From positions 1 to 64,000 of the forward strand of contig JAIQDT010007678.1 in the NCBI GenBank assembly GCA_021521415.1: 64,000 bases of DNA, written 5' to 3'. Made by a program: the position numbers and the translations under genes. Numbering within the stretch: the stretch's first letter is position 1; each line of letters starts with the position of its first letter. The DNA is from Bidens hawaiensis. Lineage: Eukaryota > Streptophyta > Magnoliopsida > Asterales > Asteraceae. Shown piece by piece: positions 10,961 to 22,682 of the stretch. The notes under the pieces were generated by a model. That model saw only the letters and a list, made by a program, of their open reading frames with translations. It was not told the origin of the DNA and made no database searches.

Positions 10961-11490
10961 AATTGGATTTTAATAATCTCAACTTAAGGTAGTTGGCCGA
11001 TAATAATAATTTCAACTTAAAAAATAGCTGTTACCGGTCCAAACTTTTATACTGTTTATTTTCATTGGACCCCGGTTAAAAAAAACTTAAAGGCGTTAAG
11101 TTTTCTTTCCAAATTTCAAATTGATGTTTTAGGGCTTTCGTTCAGAATGAGGTTACGAGTCGATTTATGTAAAACTTATCTCAAACCGGTGGTCCAAATG
11201 ACTAAAGGATGCTTCAATTCCAGCGTGTAAACTTTTAATTAACAAAAATCAAGCTGTTTGAAGCACTGTTTCAAGGTAAGTTTTACATCAATCGATTCGT
11301 ATCCTTATTCCTATCGAAAGCCCAAAAACTTCATTTTGAAATTTGTAAAAAAAACTTAATGCTGTTAAGTTTTTTTAACTGGAGTCAAATGAAAACAAAT
11401 TGTGTGAAAGTTAGGACCGATGACAACTATTTTTTAAGTTGAGATTATTATCGGCCAACTGCATTAAGTTGGAATTATTAAAATCCAATT
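10961..11490. mobile_element. 530-bp near-palindromic MITE (long TIRs)
   Basis: The first approximately 80 bases (AATTGGATTTTAATAATCTC onward) and the inverted last approximately 80 bases match with few differences, including the GTTGGCCGATAATAAT core. The inner part is also self-complementary: 'aaaaaaaacttaa.ggcgttaagtttt' faces 'aaaaacttaatgctgttaagttttttt'. The whole element could fold into one long hairpin. Terminal repeats this long suggest a Mutator-like (MULE) MITE. No target-site duplication was confirmed. Confidence 0.75.
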
Positions 11491-11536
11491 CGCCTTATTA
11501 TTATTTTTATTTTTTAATTTTAATTTTTTAGTTTGA

Positions 11537-11641
11537 TTTCTTTTTATATTTAACAAATGATTTTACTTAAAAAGTAGATAGAAATGATTTCTTTTTATAT
11601 TTATAAATGATCGTTTTTACTTAAAAAGTAGATAGAAATGT
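11537..11641. repeat. Two-copy tandem repeat of about 52 bp
   Basis: The unit gatttctttttatatttA(ac)aaatga...acttaaaaagtagatagaaat (abridged) occurs twice in tandem with small indels. Confidence 0.8.
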
Positions 11642-13706
11642 TTTGAATTTCACTTTTTATATTATATTATGGTTTTTTTTTTTTAAATTATGATGCTACT
11701 TTTCATTGTTATATTTCGATATGCAAAACCGAGCCGCCGTCGTAATGAGCAAACATATGCAGATATCCTCTTGGTCATATTACATCTATAGTTTTAGGGT
11801 TTTTGTTTTCCGTTGCCATAGCATATGCATTTACAATATCAATATATTAATAAATTGATCCGATTCCGATCAAAGTTTCATTGCGTCCCTGCTGCACTAC
11901 AACACACGGATTGAATTTCACTAGTTACTTTCAAATAAGCAATTGAAATATCAATATACTTGAAGTGTTAAATTATATATTTTATGATAAAAAGTCGGTG
12001 TTACATGAGCATCGTTTTAAGAAAGTTGCTTAAGAAATCACCTAGCGCTTCAATAATCCAAAATTATCAAGTACACTTTTCAAATAGCGTTCATAAACTA
12101 ATGGAGCAATGAATACTCTATATCTATTTTTGTTGTTTCATTTTCATAGCTCTTATGTCTCATATGATCTGACATTTGGAAACATGTATGGTTTTAACAT
12201 GTAGTAATTAATGGTAACAATATGTTAGTAATCCATGCATCATACGTGTTGAAAAATGATATGACGTTAATAAAAAAAATGTTTGCATATTTGATACAAG
12301 TTATATGTGAAATCAAACATGAAATATATATCATAGCATATGAAATAATTATAATTATTTAAAAAAATCAATAATGCCAAATAATTTAGTAAGGTATAAC
12401 AATTTATCATAAATGAAATTATACATTACACTAATTATAATAGTAACGAAGGATTAGAACATAAATTGTTCATAAATGAAATAATTCATGGAAAAAGTTT
12501 CTGTCGGGTTTGAAAATACCGGTTGTTTCAACAAACTTATTTTGAACCAAATATGAACCTGAACAGCTCGTTCAAATTAACATAAAACTAAAAATACATG
12601 AATAATAAATTTGACTTTTAAGGTAGAAAATATCATCCTTTAAAATAACCCGTTTCGACTCAAACTAATTTTGATCATAACTCTTTTTTACCCGTCCGTT
12701 TTGAACCGAACCCTTTCCGTTCAGATGATGTTTCGAGCTGAACTAATTTTACTAAAAAACCATTGACCTGAACTTAATATGAGTCTGATCCGCTTGTTTA
12801 AATTAACATAAAAACTAAGACGACATGAATAATAATTTTATCTTTGTTTCCATATATAAACTTTTATGTAACATCATAGTTTTTGAATTTGTTTTTGAGA
12901 GTCATGAGCAAGAGGTTGAATCTCACAAACACACATATAAAATAACCATGACCATCTTTTAGTTAAATTGGTCAAGCTTTCTCACTCACATATAGAGAAA
13001 TGACCTTAGTCACAAACACTATTGGTTATGTCGTTTACTGAATATGAGCGGATTGGTTTTATCCATTACGGATTAATCACAACAGTGTAAAAAAAAGTCA
13101 AAAAGAAACTTTGAGATAACCATAAAAAATAGTATTAGGGCAAATTATTTCCGAAATATTATGAACTGTTTCGTTACAAACCGTATCGTTAAACCTAAAA
13201 TATATCAAACTGCTATAATTTCTTTTCAACTACGCTTCAATTTTATGACCAAATGTAGTTAACTTGTACAAAACAGTTTTGACCCATAAATCCGTAACAT
13301 TCTTGTAAAAAAAATTTAGCCAATTAATCAAGCTGTTGAAATCAACCATTCTTTCTCAGGTAATAACTTAATTGAGGTAATTAAAAACGGTTAATAATAC
13401 AATTTTAAGAAAGTCATAATTGGTTTAACTGAGGCAATTAATAAATATCAAATAGTAATAAATGCATTAGTTATTATATCACATAACATAAAAATTTATT
13501 AAATTGAAGGAATGATAATTAAAATATTAGTTAATTAGGTGGAATATGTATAAATGAAAATTGACTAGTTGACATCCTATGTGGATGACATATTTGAATG
13601 CCATGTGAAGCTCGCCATGTGAAAAATATGTTTTGCTTTAATGTATTAGTTAGACGCATATGTAAGAGATGTCACTACAAATATTACAAATCCAAGTAAC
13701 ATGGCG
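11642..13706. other. Intergenic DNA with dispersed repeat copy 2
   Basis: No gene is supported. The part at 12768-13026 is the second copy of the repeat found at 6509-6729. The part at about 12500-12760 has 'aacccgtttcgactc' / 'gaaccgaaccc' words typical of decayed hAT-like MITEs. Confidence 0.5.
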
Positions 13707-13756
13707 TGTATTGTCACACCCCGCCACTACAAGAAAATGAACCTAACGCAACCCCG

Positions 13757-14130
13757 GTAAAATGTTGCATTAGGCCTTAAAAATGTTGCATTAGGCCTTG
13801 CATTAGGCCTAATGCAACATTTTTAAGGCCTAATGCAACCTTTTTTGAAAGTGTTACATTTAACCTTAAAATGTAACTTTTTTAAATTCTAATGCAACTT
13901 TTTTTTACCATCAAATGCAACTTTTTTAGAAGTCAAATGCAACATTTACTATATTTTAGTTGCAAAAATGCAACGGTTTCAATACTCAAATGCAACCTTT
14001 CTATACTTAAATGCAACCTTTATTAAAATTTAGTTACAAAATTGCAACTTTGTTTAAGACATAATGCAACCATTGTTAAATTTTAATAGAAAAAAATGCA
14101 ACCTTTTTTCCATTCAAATGCAACTTTGTA
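13757..14130. repeat. CACTA left subterminal repeats
   Basis: Many short direct and inverted copies of AATGCAACNTTTT occur here, including a perfect 35-bp-arm palindrome at 13764-13839. In this superfamily, subterminal repeats are binding sites for the element-encoded TNPA-type protein. Matching repeats lie at 39120-39372. Confidence 0.85.
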
Positions 14131-14250
14131 ATATAAATGTAATTGGTATTATTTAATATATGCATTCATTCACACGACCAAGGGCGATTAGGTCAAAATG
14201 CGTTTATCACATTTATCTTCACCTTGGCGTGAAGTTACAAGACGTATGTG

Positions 14251-14475
14251 TAGGGATGAGCAAATTCGGTACTGGTACCGGTACCGAAATAGGTACCGAT
14301 TGGGTACCGTCGGTACTGAATCGGTATCAAAGTTTTGAGTTTCGGGATCGGTACGGTATCGGTATCGGTATTTCCTGAATTTTTACCTTTAGTACCGGTA
14401 CCGAATCGAATATTTCGGTACCGGTACCAAGAATTCATGATTTTCAGTACCGATACGGTACCGAGCTCATGCCTA
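14251..14475. mobile_element. 225-bp hAT-like MITE with exact 8-bp TSD
   Basis: The element starts TAGGGATGAGCAAATTC and ends GAGCTCATGCCTA. CGTATGTG flanks it on both sides (14243-14250 and 14476-14483), an exact 8-bp duplication typical of hAT elements. The interior is almost entirely repeated ggtaccggtacc palindromes. It has no coding capacity and sits inside the CACTA element. Confidence 0.9.
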
Positions 14476-14483
14476 CGTATGTG

Positions 14484-15048
14484 TGTCTAAGAATGATGGC
14501 GATTATGACATAGCATAAGTATTAGCAGCAAAGAACAATAAATATCATATTACACACAAAAAGTAACTCATGATTTCATAAAACTTGGTGATTCATCCAA
14601 ACAACACATCCATTTCACAATTCGATAACTTAAACATAACCCATTTCAAATTAGTGTAAGTCCATAAACAAATGCAGAATTCGATCAAGAAAAACCATAA
14701 ACACATTTGGAATACAATTAATGGAAATTTCATAAAACCCAATTCGTCATACAAGAATTAACAATTTCAAGCATACAATGCTCACAAACATCAAATTAAA
14801 CGCATAGCATGTATACCTTTAAGAATTAATTTAGCTCTAACATGAATCAATTTCAAGTTAGGGGTCAGTTCTACTTACAATTTTGCTCTCGTATGTGTTC
14901 AAAGAGGCGTAGAATTGACCTTCAGTTTCAAATTTCTAAAATTGAGAGGGATGCAACCGTCTTTTTCGTTTTTGACATCACGATCTTGGGGAGGCGGGAA
15001 TATACTAAACTACCTTTTTGGAGGAGCGGGATTTCTATTAAATATTTT
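14484..15048. other. CACTA interior, no gene seen
   Basis: AT-rich. Small frames at 14842-15060 and 14915-15208 overlap each other and the next MITE. I see no family resemblance. Confidence 0.4.
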
Positions 15049-16005
15049 GGGTGTGTTTGACGAGAAGCTTTTAGGAGCTTTTAGGGGCTTCAAGCTTTTG
15101 AGAAAAAGTTCCTACCTAACAAAAAGCCTTGTTTGGTTCAATGGGCTTGAAGCTTTTGTATTAGGAGAAAAAGCTCTTTTTCTAGACGCTACTACTACTA
15201 GCTTTTGAGAAAAAGCTACAAGCTTTTACAATTAAATTTACAATTTTGATACTTGAACTTTCATAAACTTTTGTTAATTTATATAATAGTTACATATTTT
15301 ACACTTATTTAAAACTAACTACCCCCATGACTCTTTAAAAGTCCATAACTTTTTCACACGTTAATATTTTTTTAAACACATTACATCATAAAAAAAACAT
15401 TTTATTCTCTTTAATTTGAGTATGATATTGATATACTTCTTTACCGGTTACGATTGGCAACAAGTCGAGTCAGAAGAGCTCGGGTCATGTGTAAGACCAA
15501 ATTATGGTCGGAACGAGTCGATAAAAAAGGGTTAATTTAGTTTAGTTCGTGTCGGTACGGTTTTGGGTCAAAAGGGGCCAGGACAGAACATGTTTCAGAT
15601 TAAAAACGGTGTCGGGTCGGAAATGGTTTCAAATCAAAAGAGGTTGTTTTAAAAAACTATCTATCTGAAAATACTGTATATTTAGTTTTGTTTCTTGATT
15701 TTCACCACGATTACACGCTTGCTGTCTTTGCACGAAGTATACATCTGCATTCGGGTTATGCATGCACTAATATCAAGTGAATCACGTACTGACACTGATT
15801 ATGCGGTTGATCTCAAGTTGTGCGCGCACTCCGCCTCACCGCGCTGGCACCCAATTAATTTTATTAAAAGCTCCAGCTACTTTGCCAAATACCTAAATAT
15901 ATCTAAAAATCTCCAACTACTGTGCCAAATACCTAAATATATCTAAAAAGTTACAGCTAACAACTACTAGCTTCTAGCTACCAGCTAGTTTTGCCAAACA
16001 TACCC
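15049..16005. mobile_element. MITE with GGGTGTGTTTG ends (Harbinger-like?)
   Basis: The left end GGGTGTGTTTGACGAGAAGC and the inverted right end (GGGTATGTTTGGCAAAAC) form terminal repeats. TTT flanks both sides, possibly a 3-bp target-site duplication as in PIF/Harbinger elements, although their usual target is TAA/TTA. AGCTTTT / AAAAGCT words recur near both ends. A short direct repeat (tgccaaatacctaaatatat) is present near 15890-15945. No transposase is present. Confidence 0.6.
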
Positions 16006-17099
16006 TTTACCTAAAAACAGCTCCTGGGTTGGTATATATTATAAAATCAATAAATAAATAATAAATCATAAATAATAAATCAAAGTGTATATTATAATAG
16101 AGGAAGAAGTTAAAATTAAGTCGGTTCAAAAAGCCCGCGGCTTAAAATTTGGGCTCGTGACTGACTTGATAAAAGCTCGAATAAAAATAGCTAAAATAAC
16201 TTTATTTGAAACAACTTGAGCTGAGTTGGCTTATTTTTGTAACCGACCCAAACTAGAACCAAGCTCGGGTCGGGGTCATGGCTTGGCTCATTGGCTTGAA
16301 CTTAGGCTAGTCTAACTTCAAAATCAAACTCGAGCCTAACTGAGCTCGAGCTCAAACCTACTTTGGCTCGACTCAGGCTCGATTTGAGAATAACCCTAGT
16401 TAAAATACAAAGGGAGACAAAAATGAGAAGTGTAAGAGATTTGTGGCAAAAAAAACCTCAAAAAAATTCATGAAATATAATAAAAAAAATTATAACTAAA
16501 AATATAATTAAAAATAAAAAAAGTAAAATATTTCACCCATGTTTCTCGTTCAAAAGCACACACACACACACAGAAAAGACACAATGTCGAGGAAAAAAAG
16601 GCACAATGACAAAAAATAAACAAAAAACCACAATGATAAATAAAAAAAGACACAATAGATCACAAAATATAACATAATGCGGAGAAAAATATAACAAAAT
16701 GTTGAGTAATATAACACAATATCAAGGAAAGCAGACACAATGCCAAAGAAAAAAAACACAATCAATGACGAAAATAAATTAAAAAAATGAGAAATAAAGG
16801 ACACAATGATCTTTTAGCCATAACATTGTGTCTTTTTTTAAAGGAGAAATACGGGGGAAACATTTTAGTTTTTTAATTTTTTTTTGTTTTTGATTTATAT
16901 TTTGAGTTATGATTTTTAAAAACTTTTTTAGAGGGTGTCTTTTTTTTGTCACAAATCCATCTCATCCTTCTTATTTTTCCCCTTTTGTATAATAACTTGA
17001 CCCTTATAATATATTCAGTTTAGTTATGTGTTAAAAACTTTTTTTAGAACTATGCTTTATAAAGAAAAATTTATACCAAAAACATAATCAAAGTGACTG
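16006..17099. other. CACTA interior, decayed MITE and microsatellite
   Basis: Positions 16130-16400 are rich in gctcgag words like the hAT element at 9558, probably a decayed relative. A CA microsatellite lies at about 16556-16572. Positions 16560-16800 repeat 'cacaatg' on an A-rich background. No gene is supported. Confidence 0.45.
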
Positions 17100-17977
17100 A
17101 TGATTAATAACAGACATTTAAGCTTCTGACAGTCCATTAGGGTGATTGATGATAGTTTAGCGTAATATGGGCAATTCGGGTGATTAATGGTCGTTTAAGG
17201 TTAATATGGGCATTTATGGACAACTAGACTCAACTTTGTTCACTTGCAATCAATAACGGTCATTAACTGTTGTTTTAGGGTCATCAACATTCAGTTAGGT
17301 GGATTGATGGTCGTTTAGGATTAATGTGGGCAATTCTGCTGATTAACGGTTGTTTAAGGTTATTATGGGCATCAATGGACCACTAGACTTAAGTTGGTCA
17401 CTTAGAATCAATAGTCATTAATTGTTGTTCTATGGTTTAAAATGAACATTAACGGTTAATGACAATCGATTAGGGTCATTAACATTCAGTTAGGTAATTG
17501 ATGGTCATTTAGGGTAAATATGGGTAATTCGGGTGATTGAAGGTCGTTTAAGGTTAATATGGACATTTATAGACATCTAGACTTAACTTTGGTCACTTAC
17601 AATGGAAAAGGGTCATCAATTGTTGTTTTAAGGTTAATGACAAACTTCAATGATTGTCCATTAGGGTCATTAGCATTCAGGCAAGGAGATTGATGGTCGT
17701 TTAGGGTTAATATAGGTAACCCGGGTGATTAACGACTGATTAATGTTAGTGTGGGCATTTGTGGACAACTACACTTAACTTGTTTAAGGGTCATTAATTG
17801 TTGTTTTAGGGTTAATGATAGACATTCAAAGTTAACGAGGGTCCATTAGGGTCATTAACACTCACTTAGGGTTAATATGGTTTAAGGTTAATATGGGCAT
17901 CAATGTAATTTGTACGCTAACTTTCACCATGACAGACATTAGGGTGATTGATGATCGTTTAGGGTTAATATGATATC
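17100..17977. repeat. Degenerate tandem repeat, about 150-200 bp units
   Basis: About five diverged units each contain 'gattgatggtcgtttagggttaatatggg' (abridged), then 'ggacaactagact' and 'tcattaactgttgtttt'. Units start near 17140, 17290, 17490, 17680 and 17937. A MITE interrupts the last unit at 17978. I do not recognise a coding function. Confidence 0.75.
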
Positions 17978-18450
17978 TAGGGATGTGCGTGGTGCAGTTC
18001 GGTGCAGTATTGGGCTAAAACCAAAAACCAAAACTTCGGTTTTTGAAAATTTGAAACCGTTCGAATTGGGTTATTTCGGTTTCGGTTTCGGTTTTTTCGG
18101 TTTTCGTTTCAGTTCGGTTACAGTTTTTGCAATTTCAAATTGAAAATTTTTGGCCGAAAAAAAAAGCTAGACCGAAAACAATGAATTTAAGTATAAATAA
18201 TTTTGTTGATTTTAACTAAGTCTACAATATTTGAGTTACATATTTATTAAATTCTTGTAACTTATTTAAAATGAAAAGTAAAAATTAAAATATAGAAATT
18301 CAGTTCGGTTTCTATTACATGCAAAACCAAAACCAAATCAACAGTTTGGTTTTTACAAAAACATAAAACCAAACATTCGGTTTTTGTTTCGGTTCGGTTT
18401 TTTTCGGTTTTTTGGGTTTCGAATCGGTTTTTTCGGTTATTACACACTCC
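17978..18450. mobile_element. hAT-like MITE, cggtttcggtt-rich
   Basis: The element starts TAGGGATGTGCG and is filled with ggtttcggttcgg words in both orientations. It splits a tandem-repeat unit: the sequence resumes as 'tatcaatggacaactag' after about 18451. The flanks atgatatc and ctggtatc agree at six of eight positions, a poor target-site duplication. Confidence 0.55.
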
Positions 18451-18542
18451 TGGTATCAATGGACAACTAGAGTTACCTTTTGTTTTTTTGGATCCATAAG
18501 GGTCATTAACTGTTGTTTTAGGGTTAATGATTATCTATCAAG

Positions 18543-19560
18543 GTGTAACACCCCGATAATGAGAATCACGACGTAAAAATTGGTTCACAACAATATCAAA
18601 GAAAACATACTTATACAACCTTTCTTAACAAAGCGTCTAAAATCAGTGTCCTAGTCAAAAAGTTTCCTAACAAAACAACATTACACAATCGGTAACATGA
18701 CTAAATGCATTAAACAAAAAAAAATCTTCTACATAAGTAACCTAATAAAATAAATGGGTTGGTATTAGTTAACCGGCCAAAATAGATGTTTTTAGTTTAG
18801 GGGTAAAATTCAATTATGTAAGTGGATGCTATTTAACGGGTAGATTTCAAACAAAAATGAAATTACCGAAACGCCCCCGGTAACAGTTTGATTTGCAAAT
18901 AATTAATCCAAACCTGTTAATAGGTAAATTAACATGAAAACAGATGGTTGATAGGTAAATCATTATAAAATAAATTGGTCGATATTAGTTAACGGGTCAA
19001 AACATTCGTTTTTAGTTTATGAGTCAACGTCCATCGCGTACGTAGATTTTAGTTAACGGGTCGGTTTCACACAAAACTGAAATTACCAAAACGCCAATGG
19101 TAACAGTTAGATTTACAAAAAATTAATCCAAACATATTAATAGGTAAATGAACATGAAAACAGATGGTTGACGATAGTTAACGGGCCAAAACGTTTGTTT
19201 TTAGTTTACGGGGCAACATCTATTACGTTAGTGGTTTTTTTTTAACTGGTAGATTTCAAAAACAAATGAAATTACCAAAAAAGCCCTTGGCAACAATTAA
19301 ATTTTCAAATATTTAACGTATTCATACCGACTAATAGGTAAATAAATATAAAATAAATTCGTCGATATTAGTTAACGGGTTCAAAACGTTCGTTTTTAGT
19401 TTATGAGTCAACGTCCATCACGTAATTAGATTTTTGTTAACGGGTCGGTGTCACACAAAACTGAAATTACCGAAATGCCCCTGTGAACATTGAACTAAAA
19501 ATAATCAACGTATTCAAACCGATTAAAGGTTAAGCGAGCTGACGGAGGCTATTAGTGTAG
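18543..19560. repeat. Degenerate tandem repeats behind an LTR-like start
   Basis: TGTAACACCCCG at 18544 looks like the start of a gypsy LTR, but no matching end was found. From about 18750, four units of about 190-220 bases follow, each with 'gatattagttaacgggtc', then 'gtttttagtttatg', then 'ctgaaattaccaaaacgcc'. Unit starts are near 18761, 18981, 19170 and 19364. Confidence 0.6.
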
Positions 19561-20865
19561 TGGCAGCAAACAATTCAACTGTTTCAGTTGACTTTTTTCA
19601 GGTCAACTGAATATTTGCAGCAAAAAATTACCTGTTTCCAAGGCTGTTGATGCAGTGGCAGAAGTGGCAAGTGAGGTAATTAACTTTTGGGGTCAAAATT
19701 GATTCATTTTTGCACATAAGAGTTTTATTCTTTTTTCCAACCTTTCGAAAATGGCGATAATACCCTTTTCATCAAAAGGCAACCAAATACAAAATTTTGT
19801 TTTATAATATATATAAGCAAAGTGGGATCAGTAAATTCAAAGTTGTCGATTGGCGCAGCGGTTAAACTGCATGTTTATTAATAATTGTTCATGGGTTTGG
19901 CACATAAGTGATCCTTTAATAACAGATCTTGGTACAAGTTCAGAATACCCTTTGCTTCTTAATTTATGATATTAAAAAGCACCCGGTGATTACAAAATTG
20001 ATGGCGGTTTTAGGAGTTGTAGACATCATTCTATTATGCTACAAAAATATGTATGAATTAGATAAAAGGTATCAGAAAGTTAAAAGCTTTAACTAAAAAT
20101 AATCAACATTTTTCACGCATCAGATTTGACTAAAAAAAGTCAACATTGACTAAAATTCAAAATACTCCTTATTCTCCTGTCCAGATATTACAAATGACAA
20201 ATACGCCCCTTCTATCACATATGTTTCAATTCCATCCTACGGGCCTTCTCCAATCGGATCACTAACCAAAGACTCAAATATGAGAAAATAAAAGGCTGAC
20301 TATTATTTTTGAACATTACTAGAAGTCAATGTTGGCCCACAATTGGTAAAAAAAATCAGAAAGTCAATGTTGACCAAAAAAGGTTAACATTTTCCAGACT
20401 TCGGATTTGACTCCAAAAAAGTCAACATTGACTAAAAACTTAAAATATTCCTATAATCTCTTCTGTCCAGATTCCAAATGACCAATTTGCCACTTGTTTC
20501 ACATATCAATAAATTGTATTCTGCGGGCCTTCTCTTTGTGCTATTCTAGTGATTCTTATTGCATTGCCGGTCCGGTTAACCAATATATAGGCAAACATAT
20601 GTTTTAGAAAATCATGAACCAACCACAATTTGAGAGTATAACCATTTGTATTGACAAGTAACAACCATGTACTAAAAAAAACATAAATTACTAAAATACC
20701 CCTATTAAGGAGAGAATGACTAAAACTGATAAGTTCTTCAGATGTTCTTCAGAAAAACTGAAAAAGAAAGAAAAAAACCATTCATCGATGACCTGTTTTT
20801 AACGAAAACAAAAAAAGAAACTGAAATTACTGTCTTTAAAGTTATTTTTGTACCTTAATAACTCA
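19561..20865. other. CACTA interior: duplicated segment, possible SINE
   Basis: A block at about 20085-20250 ('agtcaacattgactaaaa', 'ctcctgtccagat', 'gggccttctcc') is repeated at about 20370-20535. At 19850, TTGGCGCAGCGGTTAA is a good A-box, but a B-box is weak, so a SINE is only possible. This is the region downstream of the transposase gene. Confidence 0.45.
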
Positions 20866-21700
20866 GTTATCGTCATCATCATCAGCATGCATCCAATCCC
20901 AAAATGTATCATCATAATCAGAATCAACTACAACCATTGCAGCTAATTTTGTATTTGCGTCAATCTTAAGAGGAGGGATATCTTCTCTTAACAAACAAGT
21001 CTCTTGATCACTAGCTTGTGCAAAAGAACCCAACCTATCTACATCAGGATCACACCAATAGGAGCCACCATCAGCTTCATTAATTTCTTCATCAAAGTCA
21101 TAAACATCCCTTGGAATCGTGTTGAGAACATAATGCAAACCATCTATTATAGGGTCTGGTGCATAGAACACCTGTTTAACTGTTTAACTTGGGAAGGCAT
21201 GACAAAAGGATCATCTGAATAATATAACTTCTTCAAATTAATGCATGTTAAACCATAATCGTCTTTCTCACATTGGTACCACTCACAACGAAACAATACA
21301 ACTCTAAACTTTGACCAATAATCAAGTTCAATTATGTCCAAAATTCTACCATAGTAGTCAACATTCCCAACGGTTGGATTTTTGTCCCGAGAACTTGCAA
21401 AGCTAGGAGTTAAAGCTGTAAGTGAAACACCGCTATTTTGAGTTATACATTTGGAATCTCGTGATTTGGTATGAAACCTATATCCATTGGCATAATACCC
21501 ATAGTATGTTTTATATGTAGGACTAGGACCCTTAGCAAGCCAATAAATAAGATCCGGAACATTATTATGTATTACTTTGTTTTCGAACCAGCCGGCGAAC
21601 TCATGACTATGGTTCTGTGCTCGTGCCCATCGACTTTGTCGGGGTTGATTTTCAATATAAGCTTCATGCTCACTGCATCATTTAGACAAAATATTACATG
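20866..21700 (-). pseudogene. CACTA transposase, C-terminal DUF4216 part
   Basis: The minus strand continues the transposase gene after a likely intron whose donor (AAG followed by GTAAGT) is at about 21745. The reading includes EHEAYIENQPRQSRWARAQN, HEFAGWFENKV and, further on, DYWSKFRVVLFRCEWYQ, the hallmark of the DUF4216 region at the C-terminus of TNP2-type CACTA transposases. It ends in an acidic tail (DDDDDN, stop at about 20866). The frame is broken near 21175 by an exact 8-base tandem duplication (ttaaacag twice on the minus strand). Dropping one copy would rejoin QVKQ to VFYAPDP, as expected for the family. The split frames are 21341-21147 and 21171-20863. Confidence 0.8.
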
Positions 21701-21744
21701 AATATGAGATTAATAATGACACATAATCTGAAGGAAATTGTCAC

Positions 21745-22682
21745 TTACTTGATATAATCATTGACTTGTTCACAATCAGAATTGAATAAGGCATAACGAT
21801 GCGCTTGTTCAATTAAATGAACATTGAAAGATGTAACTTTGCCTTGTCTTTGTTTTTTAGCTCCCAAAGGATGGCCACCATTCACGAACATTGGTTCATT
21901 CGATTTGTTTTCTCCTTTAAAACCATCGTTATCTTCTACACCCTTATTAAGTTTGCTATTTACTCCATGCATATAATGTGAGCAAAAATTCAAGCATTCT
22001 TCAATTAAATAGCCTTCTGCTATGGATCCCACAGGTCGGCTCTTGTTCCGCACATATGACTTTAACTTGCACAAGTATCTCTCCATAAAAAACATCCATC
22101 TATATTGAACAGGTCCTCCAAGCCTAACTTCATTTACTAAGTGGATAGGTAAATGCACCATTATGTCAAAAAAGGCTGGCGGGAATATTTTCTCAAATTC
22201 ACACAACGTTTCTGTAATTTCTAACTGTAATTTGTCAAGGTCTTCAGGCTTAATTACCTTGCTACACAAGCTTCGAAAAAAGACACCCAACCTAATTAAA
22301 GGGATAACAACATGCTTTGGTAATTACTTTCTAACAGCAACTTGGAGCAAGTAATGCAAAAAGATGTGAGCATCATGACTCTTGTAACCCGAAATTTTTT
22401 TTTCTGAAGAATGAACACAACGTGCAATATTAGACGCACACGCGTAAGGTAATTTTGTTTCTTTTAGAACACGGCAAAAATTAACTTTCTCCTTTGAGGA
22501 CATCGAAAAACATGCCTTCTCCATGATAACATGTTTACCGTCATCAGAAAGTTTTGGTTGTAACTTTTCTTTGATTTTGAGATCTAAAAGGTCAAATCAG
22601 GCTTTTGGGTGATCTTTTGACTTGCCACTAATATCCAACAAAGTCCCTACTATATTATCACATATATTTTTTTCAATATGCA
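21745..22682 (-). pseudogene. CACTA transposase, middle part with DUF4218
   Basis: The open frame 22290-21745 carries the DUF4218 domain (GVFFRSLCSKVIKPEDLDKL, FPPAFFDIMVHLPIHLVNEV, GPVQYRWMFFMERYLCKLK), always found after the catalytic core in this transposase family. The frame 22524-22324 just before it (KLPYACASNIARCV, KISGYKSHDAHIFLHYLLQV) belongs to the same protein. A TAA stop after VAVRK (about 22326) separates the two in the same frame. Further upstream the expected NLDVMHIEKNICDNIVGT stretch is readable in a shifted frame with TAG and TGA stops (about 22720 and 22600). Both could come from single transitions (TGG to TAG, CGA to TGA), so the gene is no longer functional. Confidence 0.85.

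Noticed and set aside
17100..17977. TTTAGGG-like words as an interstitial telomere repeat
   Set aside because: The heptamer occurs about once per 150-200-bp unit, not in tandem, so it is just part of the minisatellite unit.
18543..18700. Second solo LTR starting TGTAACACCCCG
   Set aside because: No matching CA end or target-site duplication could be found, so it was kept only as an LTR-like motif.
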